Assembly (NCBI GenBank): GCA_001936135.1
Contig: CP012811.1
Location: 1,426,001-1,490,000, forward strand
Direction: 5' to 3'
From: Saccharomycopsis fibuligera x Saccharomycopsis cf. fibuligera
Lineage: Eukaryota; Ascomycota; Saccharomycetes; Ascoideales; Saccharomycopsidaceae
DNA: 64,000 nt
The first letter of the stretch is position 1, and each line of letters starts with the position of its first letter. The position numbers were made by a program, and so were the translations under genes. Positions 12,783-24,930 of this stretch are shown here, in pieces. The notes beneath the pieces are model-generated. The model worked only from the letters and a program-made list of their open reading frames with translations, was not told where the DNA came from and did not search any database.

Positions 12783-13235
12783 TGTGATATTATTTGTTAG
12801 TGATTAGTAGTTCTTGTAGTAGTTGTTACTGTTGGTTTTGTTATTATATTCGCGTTGGGAAAGTTTTTTAATTCAATTGAGTTTGTTCTAATAATCCTTA
12901 AAGTGTAAAAATAGAAAAAAAGAGTAGTTGATTTATGCTAATAAAAAATAAAAACAGAAGCACAACAGAAATCGAAAAATCAAGGAACGTTAGTTGTATT
13001 TATATTTTTTTTTTAATTACTGTCTACTACTAATCAAAATTAGAAGCATAACGCCGCTGCCGCTACTGAGCATAAAATTGTGCTACGTAGCTCGCAATTG
13101 TATTTGTCAGTCAACCAGTGATGAGATGACCAGTGCCATGCGTCTCTTGCTTTACCGTCGCTCTGAGCCCAAATGCCTCATCGAAGTTGATGCCCAATCC
13201 GAGCACGATTGATATTCAAACCAGCACCGCATTGC

Positions 13236-13270
13236 ATGCACCTGCCTTGGCTTGCCTTGGCTTGCCTTGG
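13236..13270. repeat. Decanucleotide minisatellite (about 3 copies)
   Basis: Consecutive near-perfect copies of CCTTGGCTTG. Confidence 0.7.
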
Positions 13271-13724
13271 TCGGTGTCTGCATGTCATAACCATCTTCCG
13301 CTCGATGCATATTGCATCAAGACGCAAATATATGCTTCAGCGGTTGCTGTCAACCGATTCTACTTGCAGCTTCACTCGTGATGCCCGCTGTTCTCCGTCG
13401 CGTTCCCGGAGGGCTAGGCCCTCGTGAGATACGTCGTTCCGGCCAGAACATCTCCATGTATGCCGATTTTCTTTAAATCTGTTTGCGGGGAGTCTTTGTA
13501 GAGAGCTTTCACCAACTAGCTGGTAACATTGCTAGACAGCTGCCTATAGGCGTACACGTTTTCACCACAAACTATTTTACTACTCATCATATCAGCTGGC
13601 AAAGTGTTTGAGTGCACAGTCAACATCTTTTGTCAATGGAAAACTTACTAAACAACCATTGACCTCATTTTCAAGCAATTGCCCAAGCACCGCCATAAAA
13701 GCATATCTTGTTGATACTGCTTTA

Positions 13725-13796
13725 ACGCTACTTTTGCGCTGCTTTTGCGCTGCTTTGAAGCTACTTTGAAGCAGCTTTGAAGCAGCTTTGAAGCAG
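13725..13796. repeat. GCTTTGAAGCA-type minisatellite
   Basis: Head-to-tail degenerate repeats: GCTTTTGCGCT units grade into GCTTTGAAGCA units. Each unit is partly palindromic. Confidence 0.7.
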
Positions 13797-15654
13797 AATA
13801 ATTTTGTACTGCTTGAGGCATTGCATATTGTTGCTCTATATCTCTCACCTTTTGCATCTCTATGAAAGTTATACTTTGAAGTATCAATGTTGCAACAGTA
13901 ATAATATGTTGTTACAAAACACTATGCTGAGCTTGCCTTGCTTGCACCCTCGGAAATATTCAAGAATACATGATATTCGGAAACGTAACACCCAGGCAAC
14001 GCAGCCCATGCTATCCGATGCATTGCGTACGGTATACCGCCGTTGCTTTGACTTCACCCTTACAACAGGGATATGACATCACAGACAAAAAAAAAAAAAA
14101 AAAAAAAGTAGAATCGCAGAAGCAGGATCCCAGCCAGCCCACAGCGCTGAAACCCTTTTTTGTTCACGGACTATGGTATTTTATTGATCGGCAACGTTGT
14201 TTAATTAATGTAAAGAAAATCTTTATTTCTTTCTTTTACGTTTAGACTGGGAAAAATCGAAACAGTAATTACGAGCTGCTATAGTGGTATAGCCGTGCTT
14301 CAGTTTTTATCAGAACTGATAGACGATTCAGTACCCGTAAGAATTGCCCTTTATGGTCAGAGGAACGGGTTAAGAATACACAGGACTCGATAAACTAGCT
14401 TAGGTTTTCTATTTTTCTATCGCTACTAGCTCTGCTAATCTACTCGAAAAAACTAGCTAAAGTCAGTATCAGTGTGCGGTTATACACGGCAATTGCTGTC
14501 GACGGTAGCCAGCTGCTCCTCCACAAATGCGGTCACAGACTGCTGATCATATTTCCAAAGAATGCTAGTATTAGTTATCATGAAAATAGGTTAAAAACAA
14601 ATGAATGAACGAATGAATGAAATGACCTACCGCAGATGGAGAAGTTGGTACGACTAGTGATTTATTGGTTGGAGATAACATTGAGTCACCACGAACGCGT
14701 TTCCTTTTGCTAAACTTTGCGATGTTAGCAGTAACTAGAAATTTTAAATTTTTGATTAATTCCATTTTCACTGGCTCGTGAAAAAAACAAAACATTTTTA
14801 ATTTTGGTTTTTGTTTTTCCACTAGTTAACTAGCTCGTTGAGTGCATTTGTCATGAAAAAATAAAAAAAAAAAAAGACTACGTAATGTTTTTTTCTACTC
14901 TACTACGATTAGACAGGAGTTTGATTTACCACTTCAGCTAATTAGTGACCGTTGTAGCGCTTATTGCTTCAAATACTTATTACCCAAATATAATGATATA
15001 TCATTATAAATATCGGATATTCGCCAAACTCATCGGATGTTTTTTTCATAAACCAGTCTCCGAGACAAAAACATTAGAGTTTAATTATGCTTCTTTTTAT
15101 TACGTATTTAGGTTAGAAGCTGATAATCACTAAAACTTACTAGTAAACAGAAATGCTAAGACTATTGCCAACATACATCACTCAAGTTTTCAGACAGAGA
15201 ACATAGGTTTTACTTTAAAGAAAAAAACAGTTTAACAGAAAATAAAAACTAACATATTGTGATCGCTTGCTAGTATTCGAGAAGCACTGCGAATGCTCAA
15301 TAAGCTTATTATGTTACCCACTACTAAGGTTCCTTAAGTTTAGGTTTCTCAGAATGCAGTGTTACAAACTTCGATATCCCAATTACAGTGTAGTTTTAGA
15401 TTAAAGGGGACTAATTCACACAACATCTGTGAACAAAAAATGCTAGAAAACGGCCAGTGGGTGCAAAATGGCTCTATTCAAAGCACCTCAAAGTGTCACA
15501 AGCTTGCCAAGTTGTTAAACTACTGGTGTTAACGGTGTTGTCTTGCTGCCATAAATCGATATACCGATCGGTATTCCTGAAACATCGATCGATTATTGTG
15601 AAGCCTGATAAAATTAAAAAAAAATAGAGCACGGCGTCGTTTGGGATCAAAATG

Positions 15655-15685
<31 letters not shown>

Positions 15686-16795
15686 GAGCTAGCTGGGGAC
15701 GGGAAAAAGGTAGCATACAACATCACGAACATGGCAAACTTTGCTAGTCGGCAAACTAGCTGGTCGATAGGTAGTCAGTCATCTACGGAATTTCTTTTGC
15801 TAAATAACAAAACAAAAAAAAAAAAAAGAAGAAGCTCTTTGTAAGGGATGGGCACGGCCGCGGTTACGCTCGAATAAAAGTCCTACCACTTGATGCCACT
15901 AAATCTCCACCTTCACCTCCATACCTATCTCTCTCGCTCTCTCTTCAGCTCTCTGCTTCGATATGATTTGATATGATTTGATACTGATTGCGGTTTAAGT
16001 TTCCATTTAATGCTTGAGCAGCAGCAACTTTATTTTGCTCAGAAGTGCCACTGCTGCTATTTTAAAATCGTAATTTTGTATAAGTCGAGAAACTTCTTGG
16101 GCTCCAGGAGTAAATGTCAACATGTATGCCAGCAGCTGCAGTTTCCATTCGTGTGGGACATCGCTAGCTGCAGGCAAGCTTTGTGCCCCAGCTGTAGAAT
16201 CCCATATCGCATATGTGATGTCTCCGGCCAATCGGGTTGCCGGGTAGAGCGGAGCTGAGCTCATGGAGCTAACTACAGCTCAGCTCTGTGAGATGCTATT
16301 TTATGGTCAGCAATTTCTGCTTGTTCTGGCTTCGTGCGGAGCTATAGAGTCAGGGCTTCCAAACAGCAGTCTAGAATTTCCCAACAGTGACTTGTGTTGT
16401 TGTCAAATTTTTGACAACTTTTGTCTGTATATTGTAGCTGTACTTGAAAAAGTAGCTGCCCCCCCTGACTGACCTCATCTCATAGGGTAACACTGACCGC
16501 GAGCTACCTCATCGGACACGCTGCAATCCCTGAGCCAAGCGCCGATGCCCCATATGACTAGATAGACATCAGCCAAATCATCGAAGGCAATTTTAACAAA
16601 CAAACAAACAAGCAAGCAAAAAGCACAAAATAGGAAAAACAGGGCTAAGAAATCAGCCTGGCACGAAGGAAAACCTGGTCAATTGGAGCTTCCGCTAGTT
16701 TCTAGATATCTGTTAAGCATTTTTAGTTAGTTTTTTTTTTTTTTTTTTCCCTTATCTTATCTTATCTTAGATATACCGTCATATCCACATCGACA

Positions 16796-18729
16796 ATGGC
16801 TCCATACCCTATGACCAGTGTCTCCATCAACCCAGGTGGTGGCATTGGTGTTTTGAGTATGTATCTGCTTCCTTCTATTATTCTTATGCTTTCTAACTGA
16901 TATTAACAATATTCACAGAGCTTGGCACTTCACTATACGATATTATCAACCACTTCAAGAGAACTGATACTGCCTACAAGTTTGTCAAAATCATTTATTC
17001 AAACTCAAAGCTTTTCGAAACCCCAATAATATTATATCTTAAAAACCTTGGTATAAGGCTCATATTCGATCCAGTAACTCAGCGGCTTGTGTTAATTGAG
17101 GTGATTGAATTCAGCTTGATTCAGTTTTGCTACATCACTAATAAAAACAAGTTTACTCTCAACAGGAACGGCGTGGTGCCGCTGTTCAAAGACATTTATA
17201 ATAGAATCTTTGGACCAACACTTCCAGGCAAAGTTTACTTTAAGGAAAAGAAGTATGTTCTTACTTATCCTGGCATTGCCTTCCTGTTTCCGCTTTCCGA
17301 TGATATCCTTGATGAGTTTCAGACTGAACTGGAATTAGCTACTGAGGAGAAAGAAAGACTCATTGTCGCTCTATCAAAATCATCTTTCAGATGCGGTTCA
17401 GTGATAATTTTTGACAATAAGGCTATCAGTGGCAATCATGGAAGTTATAACAATATATCTTGGGATAAATATTTTACGGAACTTTCTAAATCGCTTTTCG
17501 TGCCACTACATAACAGTACTGAGTTCAAAAAGCAGAAGTTACTTAGTTTTAAGAATGATAACTTTAGTGACCTACTGCAGTTATCCTCTGCAATTAAAAG
17601 GAAAAAGAATTACATTTCTATTTCAGTGGTGGATATAAATCTAGTCAAGGGTTTAATCAGATTCAACTTTTCTTACCATTATCGCAATTTCAAATATTTT
17701 GTGTTAGAGCTTAACAAAACCAAACAGCAAAACGTATTGTACTACTTGGGAGAACCAGACTCAACCTATCTAAAGATAGACTCACGGTTCAAAATTTACA
17801 GTAATGGAAGCAATAACACTGTGCTTGGTTCAAGCAATGAACTTGATCCATCACGTACAAGAGAAAGCAATACTGCCGCAAGTGTCGATAATTCAGAATT
17901 CAACGAAGTGTTTCACAATTATTTCCGCTACGGGTTTGATATCTTATACAGTACCGATAACCAGTATGGTTCGACTGCAAAAAAAATAATTTTCCACAAC
18001 AATATTCCCAACTCGCTATATTTCAACAAGTATAATAAAGTGAACTGGTTGATGAAAGGGTATGGCAACTCCGTGGGCCCAGCTGACCTTGAAAATGGTT
18101 ACGGTCATGAATCATCCAAGTCAGCATCAGCAGCACCAGTACATGAGAATGAGAATGGCAATGGTGACGGTGATTGTGATGATAATTCTAATGATTATTT
18201 TCCCCATTTTGCGAAAAAAGTCAACAAAACAAGCGAAAGTTGGGACTGGACAGATAGTTACTCAGAATCCAACCTTGCCACTTCAGAGATGTATTTTCAT
18301 GAAATTAATGAAATCAATTTCAAAACTTTTAGCTCTGAAAACAACACCACGCATCGCCCCTTTGACCCCTCTAATTTTGTTTTAATTGACCGCAACAACT
18401 TGCTCAGCCTTGAAGACGATAGCGATCCGATTGATTTGATTTCTGATGATGAAGATTTTAGCTCCATTGATTCAATGCATGAGAACGGACATATCGCTAA
18501 CAATGGAACAGCATCAGTAGCAGTAGCGGCATCAGCATCAGAAGCAGAAACTGTCCTTGATTCAGCTGAGGAAGGATCTACAAGAAGAAAGTCAAGTCAC
18601 AATGGTAAGTTTAAAAGCACACAGGGCTGCACCTTAAAGTGGGGCCAAAGCAAACTTTATGGCTTCAAGAGATGTATATGGGAGGTGCTTTCCGACAACG
18701 ATGCAGTCAGCTCTATCACTTTATTTTAA
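16796..18729 (+). CDS. PHAF1/UPF0183 family protein (spliced)
   Basis: Two exons: 16796-16856 and 16919-18729, giving 623 aa. The 62-nt intron has a GTATGT donor, a TCTAAC branch and a CACAG acceptor; splicing restores the frame (codon AAG at the junction). The product starts MAPYPMTSVSINPGGGIG and continues into LGTSLYDIINHF, LGIRLIFDPVTQRL, FGPTLPGKVY, then NYFRYGFDILY and LYGFKRCIWEVLSD near the C terminus. These are the landmarks of the UPF0183 family (human PHAF1/C16orf70, a phagophore-associated factor). Compared with the human protein (about 420 aa) this one has an acidic Ser/Asn-rich insertion at about residues 390-590 before the final conserved strand. The molecular role in yeast is unknown to me; a link to autophagic or Golgi membranes is by homology only. 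Confidence 0.8.
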
Positions 18730-20250
18730 CACTGCTTGGGCGTGTAAATGGAGGTGAGTATTTGCATGCATATATAGCTGTGTATTAGTTGATTTTAAGG
18801 TAGCTTATAAATTTTAGATTTTTTAGAATAATTGTTCGTTCGTACACTATAGTAGGTTTTGTGGAAGGCCTAGGTCTACTTTTGGTTCAATATATTATCC
18901 GGGTGAGGGTTAGTGGCCTATCGATGTTGAGTTTCTCTTACTCTTTCAATATTGCTCGCATTGTGTCGTATGGGCACACTGCTACTGCATTGTTTTTGCT
19001 AACCAATAGAGTGGTAGTAGAGTGACCAAAAACAAAGTTTTGAGTATTTCTGGGACACTCTACACTTCACATCACATATCACATACCTCCCAAATTCTGT
19101 GAAAAATTCTAAACCATGCTTGTATGGCCACAGAATTCCTATGCCTATGGCTACAAAATCGTATTATAGCATTTTGAAAATATGCATGGCCACATAAAAA
19201 ATAAAAGGTAAATAAAAATAAAAAAAAATCACTTACGTATGAATTTTCGCCTGCCAGTTTTGTGCTCGGTTGTGGGCCTGCATTTTATGTATGTTGCGAA
19301 TGTATTATGTTGCAGTATGCACGATGAGTATATATTGTGATAGTTTTGCGCAGGCATGCGTTTCCTTTTTTTTTTTTTTTTTTAGTGACAACAGGGGGTG
19401 GTAAGAGGTGGCAACGATGAATAAAATAAAAATAAAAAAAGTCTGGACTATTAATCAGTGGGATCCAAAGGTGGTACATTGGTATGTACATACACTGCAT
19501 CTTCAATAAGCCGCCTTCCGAAAAAAAAAAAAAAGGGAAAAAAATTATAAGAAAAAGGAGAAATTTTTGGGGAAAAAAAGGCAATATCACCACATTACTC
19601 CTGCAGTTTCTACAGAACATTGGCCAGGAAGATATTTTTGAGTGATCTAGATTGACTACGGCTATTTTCCCTTTCATTTCAGCAGGTCAGTAACTAGTCG
19701 GTGCGGTTCTGCTGTAGGTGAGCGATGTTTAGCTCCGTTTTCCAAGCTTAACCGGAAAAGGGCAGTACATACGACCGGCCCTCGAGGATCGCAACAAAGG
19801 TGAATTGTATTGTAGGGATACATCAGTTCTCCATCGTTACTTTGTTGTTTGGACTTTATTATGACTAAGTGGTAGTTAGCTGTTAGCGGAAAAAATGCCG
19901 TACTGCGTGAAAACAGAAAAATAAAAGAAGGTGATGCAAGGCTTTACAGAAGAATTTTCGTTTTTAATGCTTTTTCAGCCACTAAACAAATGGCGATAAT
20001 TTATGAGTGACATACTTACTAATCCCACGGGCGGCTAAGTTGCCTGCGTTTAGTGGTAACTATCTAGCTGTAAAATTCGAATTTATTTTTGACGACTTTT
20101 CTAAAGTAACAAAATCAGCGAATCCATTGTTTTTTCGTTTTCAGCAAGCAATACCAATTTTTTAACTTTATACAATTAAATAAGCGAATTTCGAATTATA
20201 ATTAAATAGCAGTGAATTAAATATGCTCTGATCATTGGGCATACGTTGCC
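18730..20250. other. Intergenic, no gene seen
   Basis: AT-rich spacer between the PHAF1-like gene and the repeat next to tRNA-Gly. It has poly-T and poly-A runs near 19365-19383 and 19519-19533. A minus-strand open frame at 19285-19677 is low-complexity and has no recognisable domain. Confidence 0.5.
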
Positions 20251-20400
20251 TATACTATTTATTACTTCTATATAGACGATAGAAAATACAATCTTATAAA
20301 CTTATCTATATAATATAGACAGTATAGTTCAATTGTTATTATATAGGGGAAACTTATATAGGTGAAAACCCAGTTAGTATTAGTTAGACTTTAATGGATT
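20251..20400 (+). repeat. AT-rich dispersed repeat, copy A
   Basis: About 150 bp closely matching the repeats at 38651, 40486 and 40794. It shares the core CTATATAGACGATAGAAAAT, later TATAGTTCAATTGTTA, and ends with GTTAGTATTAGTTAGAC. It lies 72 bp upstream of tRNA-Gly, in the same orientation relative to the tRNA as copy C is to tRNA-Leu. The class is unresolved: an LTR-like or SINE-like remnant. Confidence 0.75.
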
Positions 20401-20472
20401 TGAAAAAATTTCGATATAAAATACCAATCTGCCATTTAGACATTTTTGTACATTTTATTAACTTTTACAGTT

Positions 20473-20543
20473 GGGCGGTTAGTGTAGTGGTTATCATCCT
20501 TGCCTTCCAAGCAAGGGACCCGGGTTCGATTCTCGGACCGCTC
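20473..20543 (+). tRNA. tRNA-Gly (anticodon TCC)
   Basis: 71 nt, no intron. Acceptor GGGCGGT pairs with ACCGCTC. The anticodon stem CTTGC/GCAAG holds the loop CTTCCAA, and the T arm contains GGGTTCGATTCTC. It is nearly identical to the S. cerevisiae gene outside the anticodon stem. ATTTTT follows as a Pol III terminator. Confidence 0.97.
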
Positions 20544-21016
20544 ATTTTTACTCATGTAATAAATTTTTTTGTTGAACTTTTTCATTATTTTGTTTTCATT
20601 TGCAGCACTAAGAAAAAGTAAAAATAAAAGTAAAAAATTTTAGCACACAAATCGCTGATTACAACGAAGTTGCGGCTTTATTTTCAATTCTGAAGTTTTA
20701 AGCCTTACTCTCGTTTGACATCTTCCGAAAGATTCACAGATTTTTGTGTGTCTGATTATCTCCAAAGTCAATATTGAAGGGAAAAACGCGCACACACTTG
20801 CAGCGATATAAGCCTTTAGAAAACTTTAGGACTTACTTTTCAAGCTTCAAATTTGATTCACCCATAAAGTGGAGAACAGAAATTTGCCAAACCGGAAAGA
20901 CATATTAAACACGTTTAAGCTATTTCAGCAAATTGTGTTTATTTATTCATTTCTTATGATTTCGATATTGTTTTCATAATACCGTTCTGACACTTCAGCC
21001 AAATAGAATAACCATA
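20544..21016. other. Intergenic, ALG14 promoter side
   Basis: No gene seen; contains the tRNA-Gly terminator at its start and the presumed ALG14 promoter. Confidence 0.5.
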
Positions 21017-21961
21017 ATGGCAGTCTCCTTATTTTTTATAATATCACTTTTTATAATATTTCTACTACTTCTTAGACTATGCTTTATTCTTCCATTTGTC
21101 AACCTAACCAAGCCAGGCTCCAACTTCAAGTCAAAATGCAAACAATCCCTATCTTCACTATCTACCTTACAAAATAAAAAACAAAAAGATCATATTATGA
21201 TTTTGCTAGGGTCTGGCGGACACACGGGGGAGATCATGCGGATCATTGCGAACATGGACTTTAGTCGATTTGATCATTTGACGTGGGTGCTTACGTCGAA
21301 TGATATAGTCTCAATGATCAAAGCACATAATTTTGAAGTTACTAACTTGGGAATAAAAAGCGTCACCGATAATATTAATTATATCAATGTTAGCGAGGAA
21401 TTAAGAATCAAGAGCGAGAATAGTTCGTTGATTTCATCACAAATAAAGCCCCAAGTATCTTCATTCAGCAGTAATAGAAGACCAAAATCAAGAAAATCGA
21501 CTCTTCCCAATAGATTTAAAAGAAATAACACTCAGACACAGAAAAACAATGATGATGATATAAATATTGCTACTCAGAACTCAGGATTGAAAATTGACTA
21601 TATAGTATTACCAAGAGCTAGAAAAATCAACCAATCAATGGTGTCATCAATATTCACCACATTAATATGCCTTCTCAAAACCTTTCACTTAATACTTTTT
21701 AAAACTTATTCGATACCAGGGTTGATCCTATGCAACGGACCCGGAACTTCTGTGCCTCTATGTTACATTGTGTTTTTAGTGAGATTTTTATCTATGGGGC
21801 TAATAAGTAATAGCATAATTTATATTGAGAGCTTGGCAAGAGTCAAAAATTTGAGCTTGAGTGGATGGTTATTGTATCCCATAGTAAATCGCTTCATAGT
21901 ACAGTGGGAAAGGTTGCACAAGAAATTTAGGCGGTCTGACTATTACGGTATATTGGTCTGA
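21017..21961 (+). CDS. ALG14: UDP-GlcNAc transferase subunit Alg14
   Basis: Membrane-anchoring subunit of the Alg13-Alg14 enzyme, which adds the second GlcNAc to dolichol-PP-GlcNAc on the cytosolic face of the ER. The protein is 314 aa. A hydrophobic anchor spans residues 1-30. The Rossmann start is LGSGGHTGEIMRI (about 62-74). Other family landmarks are LCNGPGTSVPLCY, IYIESLARV, LSLSGWLLYP, FIVQWERL and a C terminus ending YYGILV. It is longer than S. cerevisiae Alg14 (237 aa) because of a polar insertion at about residues 130-190, common in Candida orthologues. The start is the first ATG, directly before the anchor. The partner ALG13 is not in this window. Confidence 0.93.
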   Translation: MAVSLFFIISLFIIFLLLLRLCFILPFVNLTKPGSNFKSKCKQSLSSLSTLQNKKQKDHIMILLGSGGHTGEIMRIIANMDFSRFDHLTWVLTSNDIVSMIKAHNFEVTNLGIKSVTDNINYINVSEELRIKSENSSLISSQIKPQVSSFSSNRRPKSRKSTLPNRFKRNNTQTQKNNDDDINIATQNSGLKIDYIVLPRARKINQSMVSSIFTTLICLLKTFHLILFKTYSIPGLILCNGPGTSVPLCYIVFLVRFLSMGLISNSIIYIESLARVKNLSLSGWLLYPIVNRFIVQWERLHKKFRRSDYYGILV

Positions 21962-22146
21962 CTTAACTCAGTCTAGATTCATATAGACTAACTAGTGTAG
22001 ATTTGTTTTTATTATATCAATATAAACCAAAGAAACTATTAGAAAAAAAAGTAGATTTTTAGGCAGCTTTTTGTCATATAATGCAAAAATTTGGACAGGT
22101 ACAGAATTCATTAAAACTATGTATGTTTTGTGTATCCGCAAAAAAA

Positions 22147-22218
22147 CTCCGCGACGGGGAATCGAACCCCGGTCGTCCGCGCGACAAGCGGACATTCTAG
22201 CCACTAAACTATCACGGA
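22147..22218 (-). tRNA. tRNA-Asp (anticodon GTC)
   Basis: 72 nt on the minus strand, no intron. Acceptor TCCGTGA pairs with TCGCGGA; anticodon stem GTCCGC/GCGGAC with loop TTGTCGC; T arm GGGGTTCGATTCCCC. Followed on the minus strand by six T as terminator. Confidence 0.97.
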
Positions 22219-24729
22219 TTAATTGTGAAAATTGCTTTTGGGCAGAAGAACATTAATCTTCGTGAATATTTTAGCTGATATATTTTTGCTTCCTGACGGC
22301 TGCAATGGTGAAACGCCGTGTTGGGTCGTTCAGGTGGTAATTCCAAAGGTGGCAGGTACTGTTAAACAATAATATGTGCTATCATCTTGCATCTGAGGTT
22401 TGTATTTGACGAACATTGAGTTCAAGATCAACAGATCGACGTATGGACATGTCATAATATTTACCTAATATTTTCTATCATCTTCTATTTGATTCTACAA
22501 TATGCACATTCCATATAATACAATATTGGTATGAGTCATACTGCCTATTTACTAATATTAATTGCTCAACGCTAGCATGTGTTTTATTCAGTCTGATTAT
22601 TAGCCTAACTTTTGACTTTCAAACTTTCTGTTTCCAAAAAAACTCGATGGTTAAATATATCAGAGATTTTCTGCCACATGTGGCGGGATGAGGACACTCC
22701 GAGTTTTTCCCAATCAATGGTACCCACCAGTAGCATGTTCTGACTTTGCTATTGATAATGTTTGGTGCATATAGAATTGATAGATCGATCTTGTGTGTGA
22801 AAAAGAAAATGAATACTGCGTAGTAGAGTCCACGCAACTATTTCCTTAGGGATTTAGTAGTTCTTTTTTCTTTTAATACTCACTATATAAATAATTCGTT
22901 AACTCATTTTTGGTATATTAAATTTTGCATCGGAACGTTTGGGTGGCCTGTCTTTGCTCAGTCAAAGAGAATATTATTCAGATTTTTAGCCTCGATGCAG
23001 TTTGAATCAGTCATTTCAAAACCTCCAAAATTTCCGGGAATACTGAATATTTAGTAATAAAAGGGAAACGAATTCACTTGCGGATTTCTATATAATTAGT
23101 CAATAATAGGCACAAACGCGGCAATTATTTATTACTTATTTATCATATGAGGTGAAATGTTACCATAGCCGTCATTCTAAAAATTTAATAGTGTGTTCCC
23201 CAATCAAACATTATATTGCCTCAAAAATTGTGAAAAGGTACGAGTATCACTGTTGCGTTCTCTCTCCTCCTGTATTTTGAGATAGTGGAATAAAAGACAC
23301 CAGGAACCATGGTACCATTTATTTAGACTATTACTGTAGTATTCCCGGAAAAAAATTCGGGATACCACATTTTGGTCCAACAGAAAAAAAAAATTTTTTT
23401 AAGGTTGTAATTACAAATAATTTTCAAAAAGTAGTACAATCTCTAACATTTTAAGCAATTTTAACCCAGAAGTCATCATCAATTGAAAATGCCTTATTTT
23501 TTTTATATAACTAATACTAGAGTACACAAAATTATTGGGTTGAACCGTATGTAAAATAACAATTAGACCAAATTGAACAAATATTACCGTTGAGCTATCA
23601 CTAGTAGTAAAATGCAGTGAAATGCAAAATAAGTATTATTCAATAGGCAATTTGAATATAGTAGAACATATTCAAAAACGATAAGAAATAAATGAAAAAG
23701 TGTCGCAAGTCTGGATCTCAATCCGTAGATATAGAAGCCAAGTCTAAGCAAGGGTTTTTTTACATTATTTATAACGTAAAACAGAATTGATTTCCCCAAA
23801 TCTGTGTTTTGTATCAAAAGTGATTGAAAGAGCAATAATTTTAACTATAAGTTTCTCCACAGCTGTAAAAAAATTTCATTTTTTCTGAGCGCTTTTTCTC
23901 AAGAAGGTCTTTTATATATCACAATTGGCCAGCAATGTTTACTGATTAACTATATATTTAAAGTATTTTCATGATCATGGAACACCCTTTACCTCAAGGT
24001 TTTATCATATTATTTCAAACATAATATTTGCCTATTAAGAGAGACTGCTTTGCTTTATCTGGTTTTCTGATAGAAAATTGTTCAAGCAGTGCCAAGAGTG
24101 ATTATCACTTTGCCGATCATCCATGACATCAACCATGATGTTACAAGACAAGACAAAAAGAGCCAAAGAAAATATTAAGGTATGATTAATCACACAATAA
24201 TTCCAAGTAAACGGTCGAAAATTTTGCTTGAGTTTTGCCACGTGGTGTGGTTTTAGTATTATTTGTGGCCTATATTTGCTTATTACAGTATGTTTATGTT
24301 ATATTCGTGGCAATAGAATCAGTGTAAGCTAAAAAAACGCCCGTCGTTTTAAAGGGTCTACATATTTGGTGTCACAATAGCTTGATGTCTCAGCTGCTTT
24401 TTTTCCTAATTTTGGCTTGACTATGACGGCCTTGGTCAAGCTCTCTGGTGCCTTATATTATTCAGCAGTAAGCATGCAGTACTACGTGGCCCCGCACCCC
24501 TCGGGTAATGGCACCATCCCGGGTCTCGCATCTCATCTCTCCATTGCCATTGCGTATTCGAGAGTAAAAGGGAGAAAGAGAGAAGTCAAAAAACTATATC
24601 ATCATCAAATCCAAGCAACCCCCTATATTTCTGCTCTTCTAGCACGTAGATTTTAATTAAACAAGGAAGCGTATCCTACACACATAGTAGAGGACAGCCC
24701 ACAATCCAGAAGTCTAGTTACGAGGCACG

Positions 24730-24735
24730 CACGTG
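24730..24735. promoter_or_regulatory. E-box CACGTG upstream of HMG1
   Basis: Palindromic CACGTG followed by A (GCACGTGA), about 200 bp before the HMG1 ATG. Cbf1 and other bHLH factors use this site in yeasts. Function here is inferred only. Confidence 0.4.
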
Positions 24736-24748
24736 ACCTTACCAGTTC

Positions 24749-24756
24749 CTCGTATA
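24749..24756 (+). promoter_or_regulatory. Sterol response element (Upc2-type) for HMG1
   Basis: CTCGTATA contains the TCGTATA core bound by Upc2/Ecm22 zinc-cluster activators in S. cerevisiae and Candida. It lies 175 bp before the HMG1 ATG, just before a TATA-like ATATAAG at about 24767. The position and the target gene fit sterol-depletion control. Confidence 0.6.
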
Positions 24757-24930
24757 GGGCTCGAGCATATAAGAAAATTTGCTTTTAGTGAAGACGCTTT
24801 TTTTTCCATCCATACAAGCAAAAAATTAAGCTCAACCAGTCCAAAGGAAGGAGAACTCAAGATTAGGCCAACAGCACATCGCTTTTCTTTCTCATAACTC
24901 GTCAATTAGAAGCAATTGTTGTTACACATA

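Larger units (their letters stand above)
12783..16795. other. 4-kb spacer with minisatellites
   Basis: No protein gene supported. Contains a 10-bp minisatellite (CCTTGGCTTG units, about 13236-13270), an 11-bp-like repeat of GCTTTGAAGCA type at about 13740-13796, a 30-A run at 15655-15684, and a somewhat GC-richer block at about 15850-16560 in which I could not recognise a known ncRNA. The last 60 bases before the ATG at 16796 include a T run and four CTTAT units. Confidence 0.5.
22219..24930. other. 2.7-kb spacer upstream of HMG-CoA reductase
   Basis: No gene recognised. The last 250 bases carry promoter elements for the reductase (see the separate entries at 24730 and 24749). Open frames in the rest are short and AT-driven. 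Confidence 0.5.

Noticed and set aside
15850-16560. GC-richer block as a structural RNA gene
   Set aside because: No match to SRP, RNase P, U snRNA or 5S landmarks that I know; no Pol III terminator pattern.
19285-19677. 130-codon minus-strand frame
   Set aside because: Composed largely of translated homopolymers (Phe and Lys runs); no family.
20370-20400. TACTAAC (minus) in the AT-rich repeat as an intron branch point
   Set aside because: The repeat is not next to any exon, and the motif recurs in all copies as part of its sequence.
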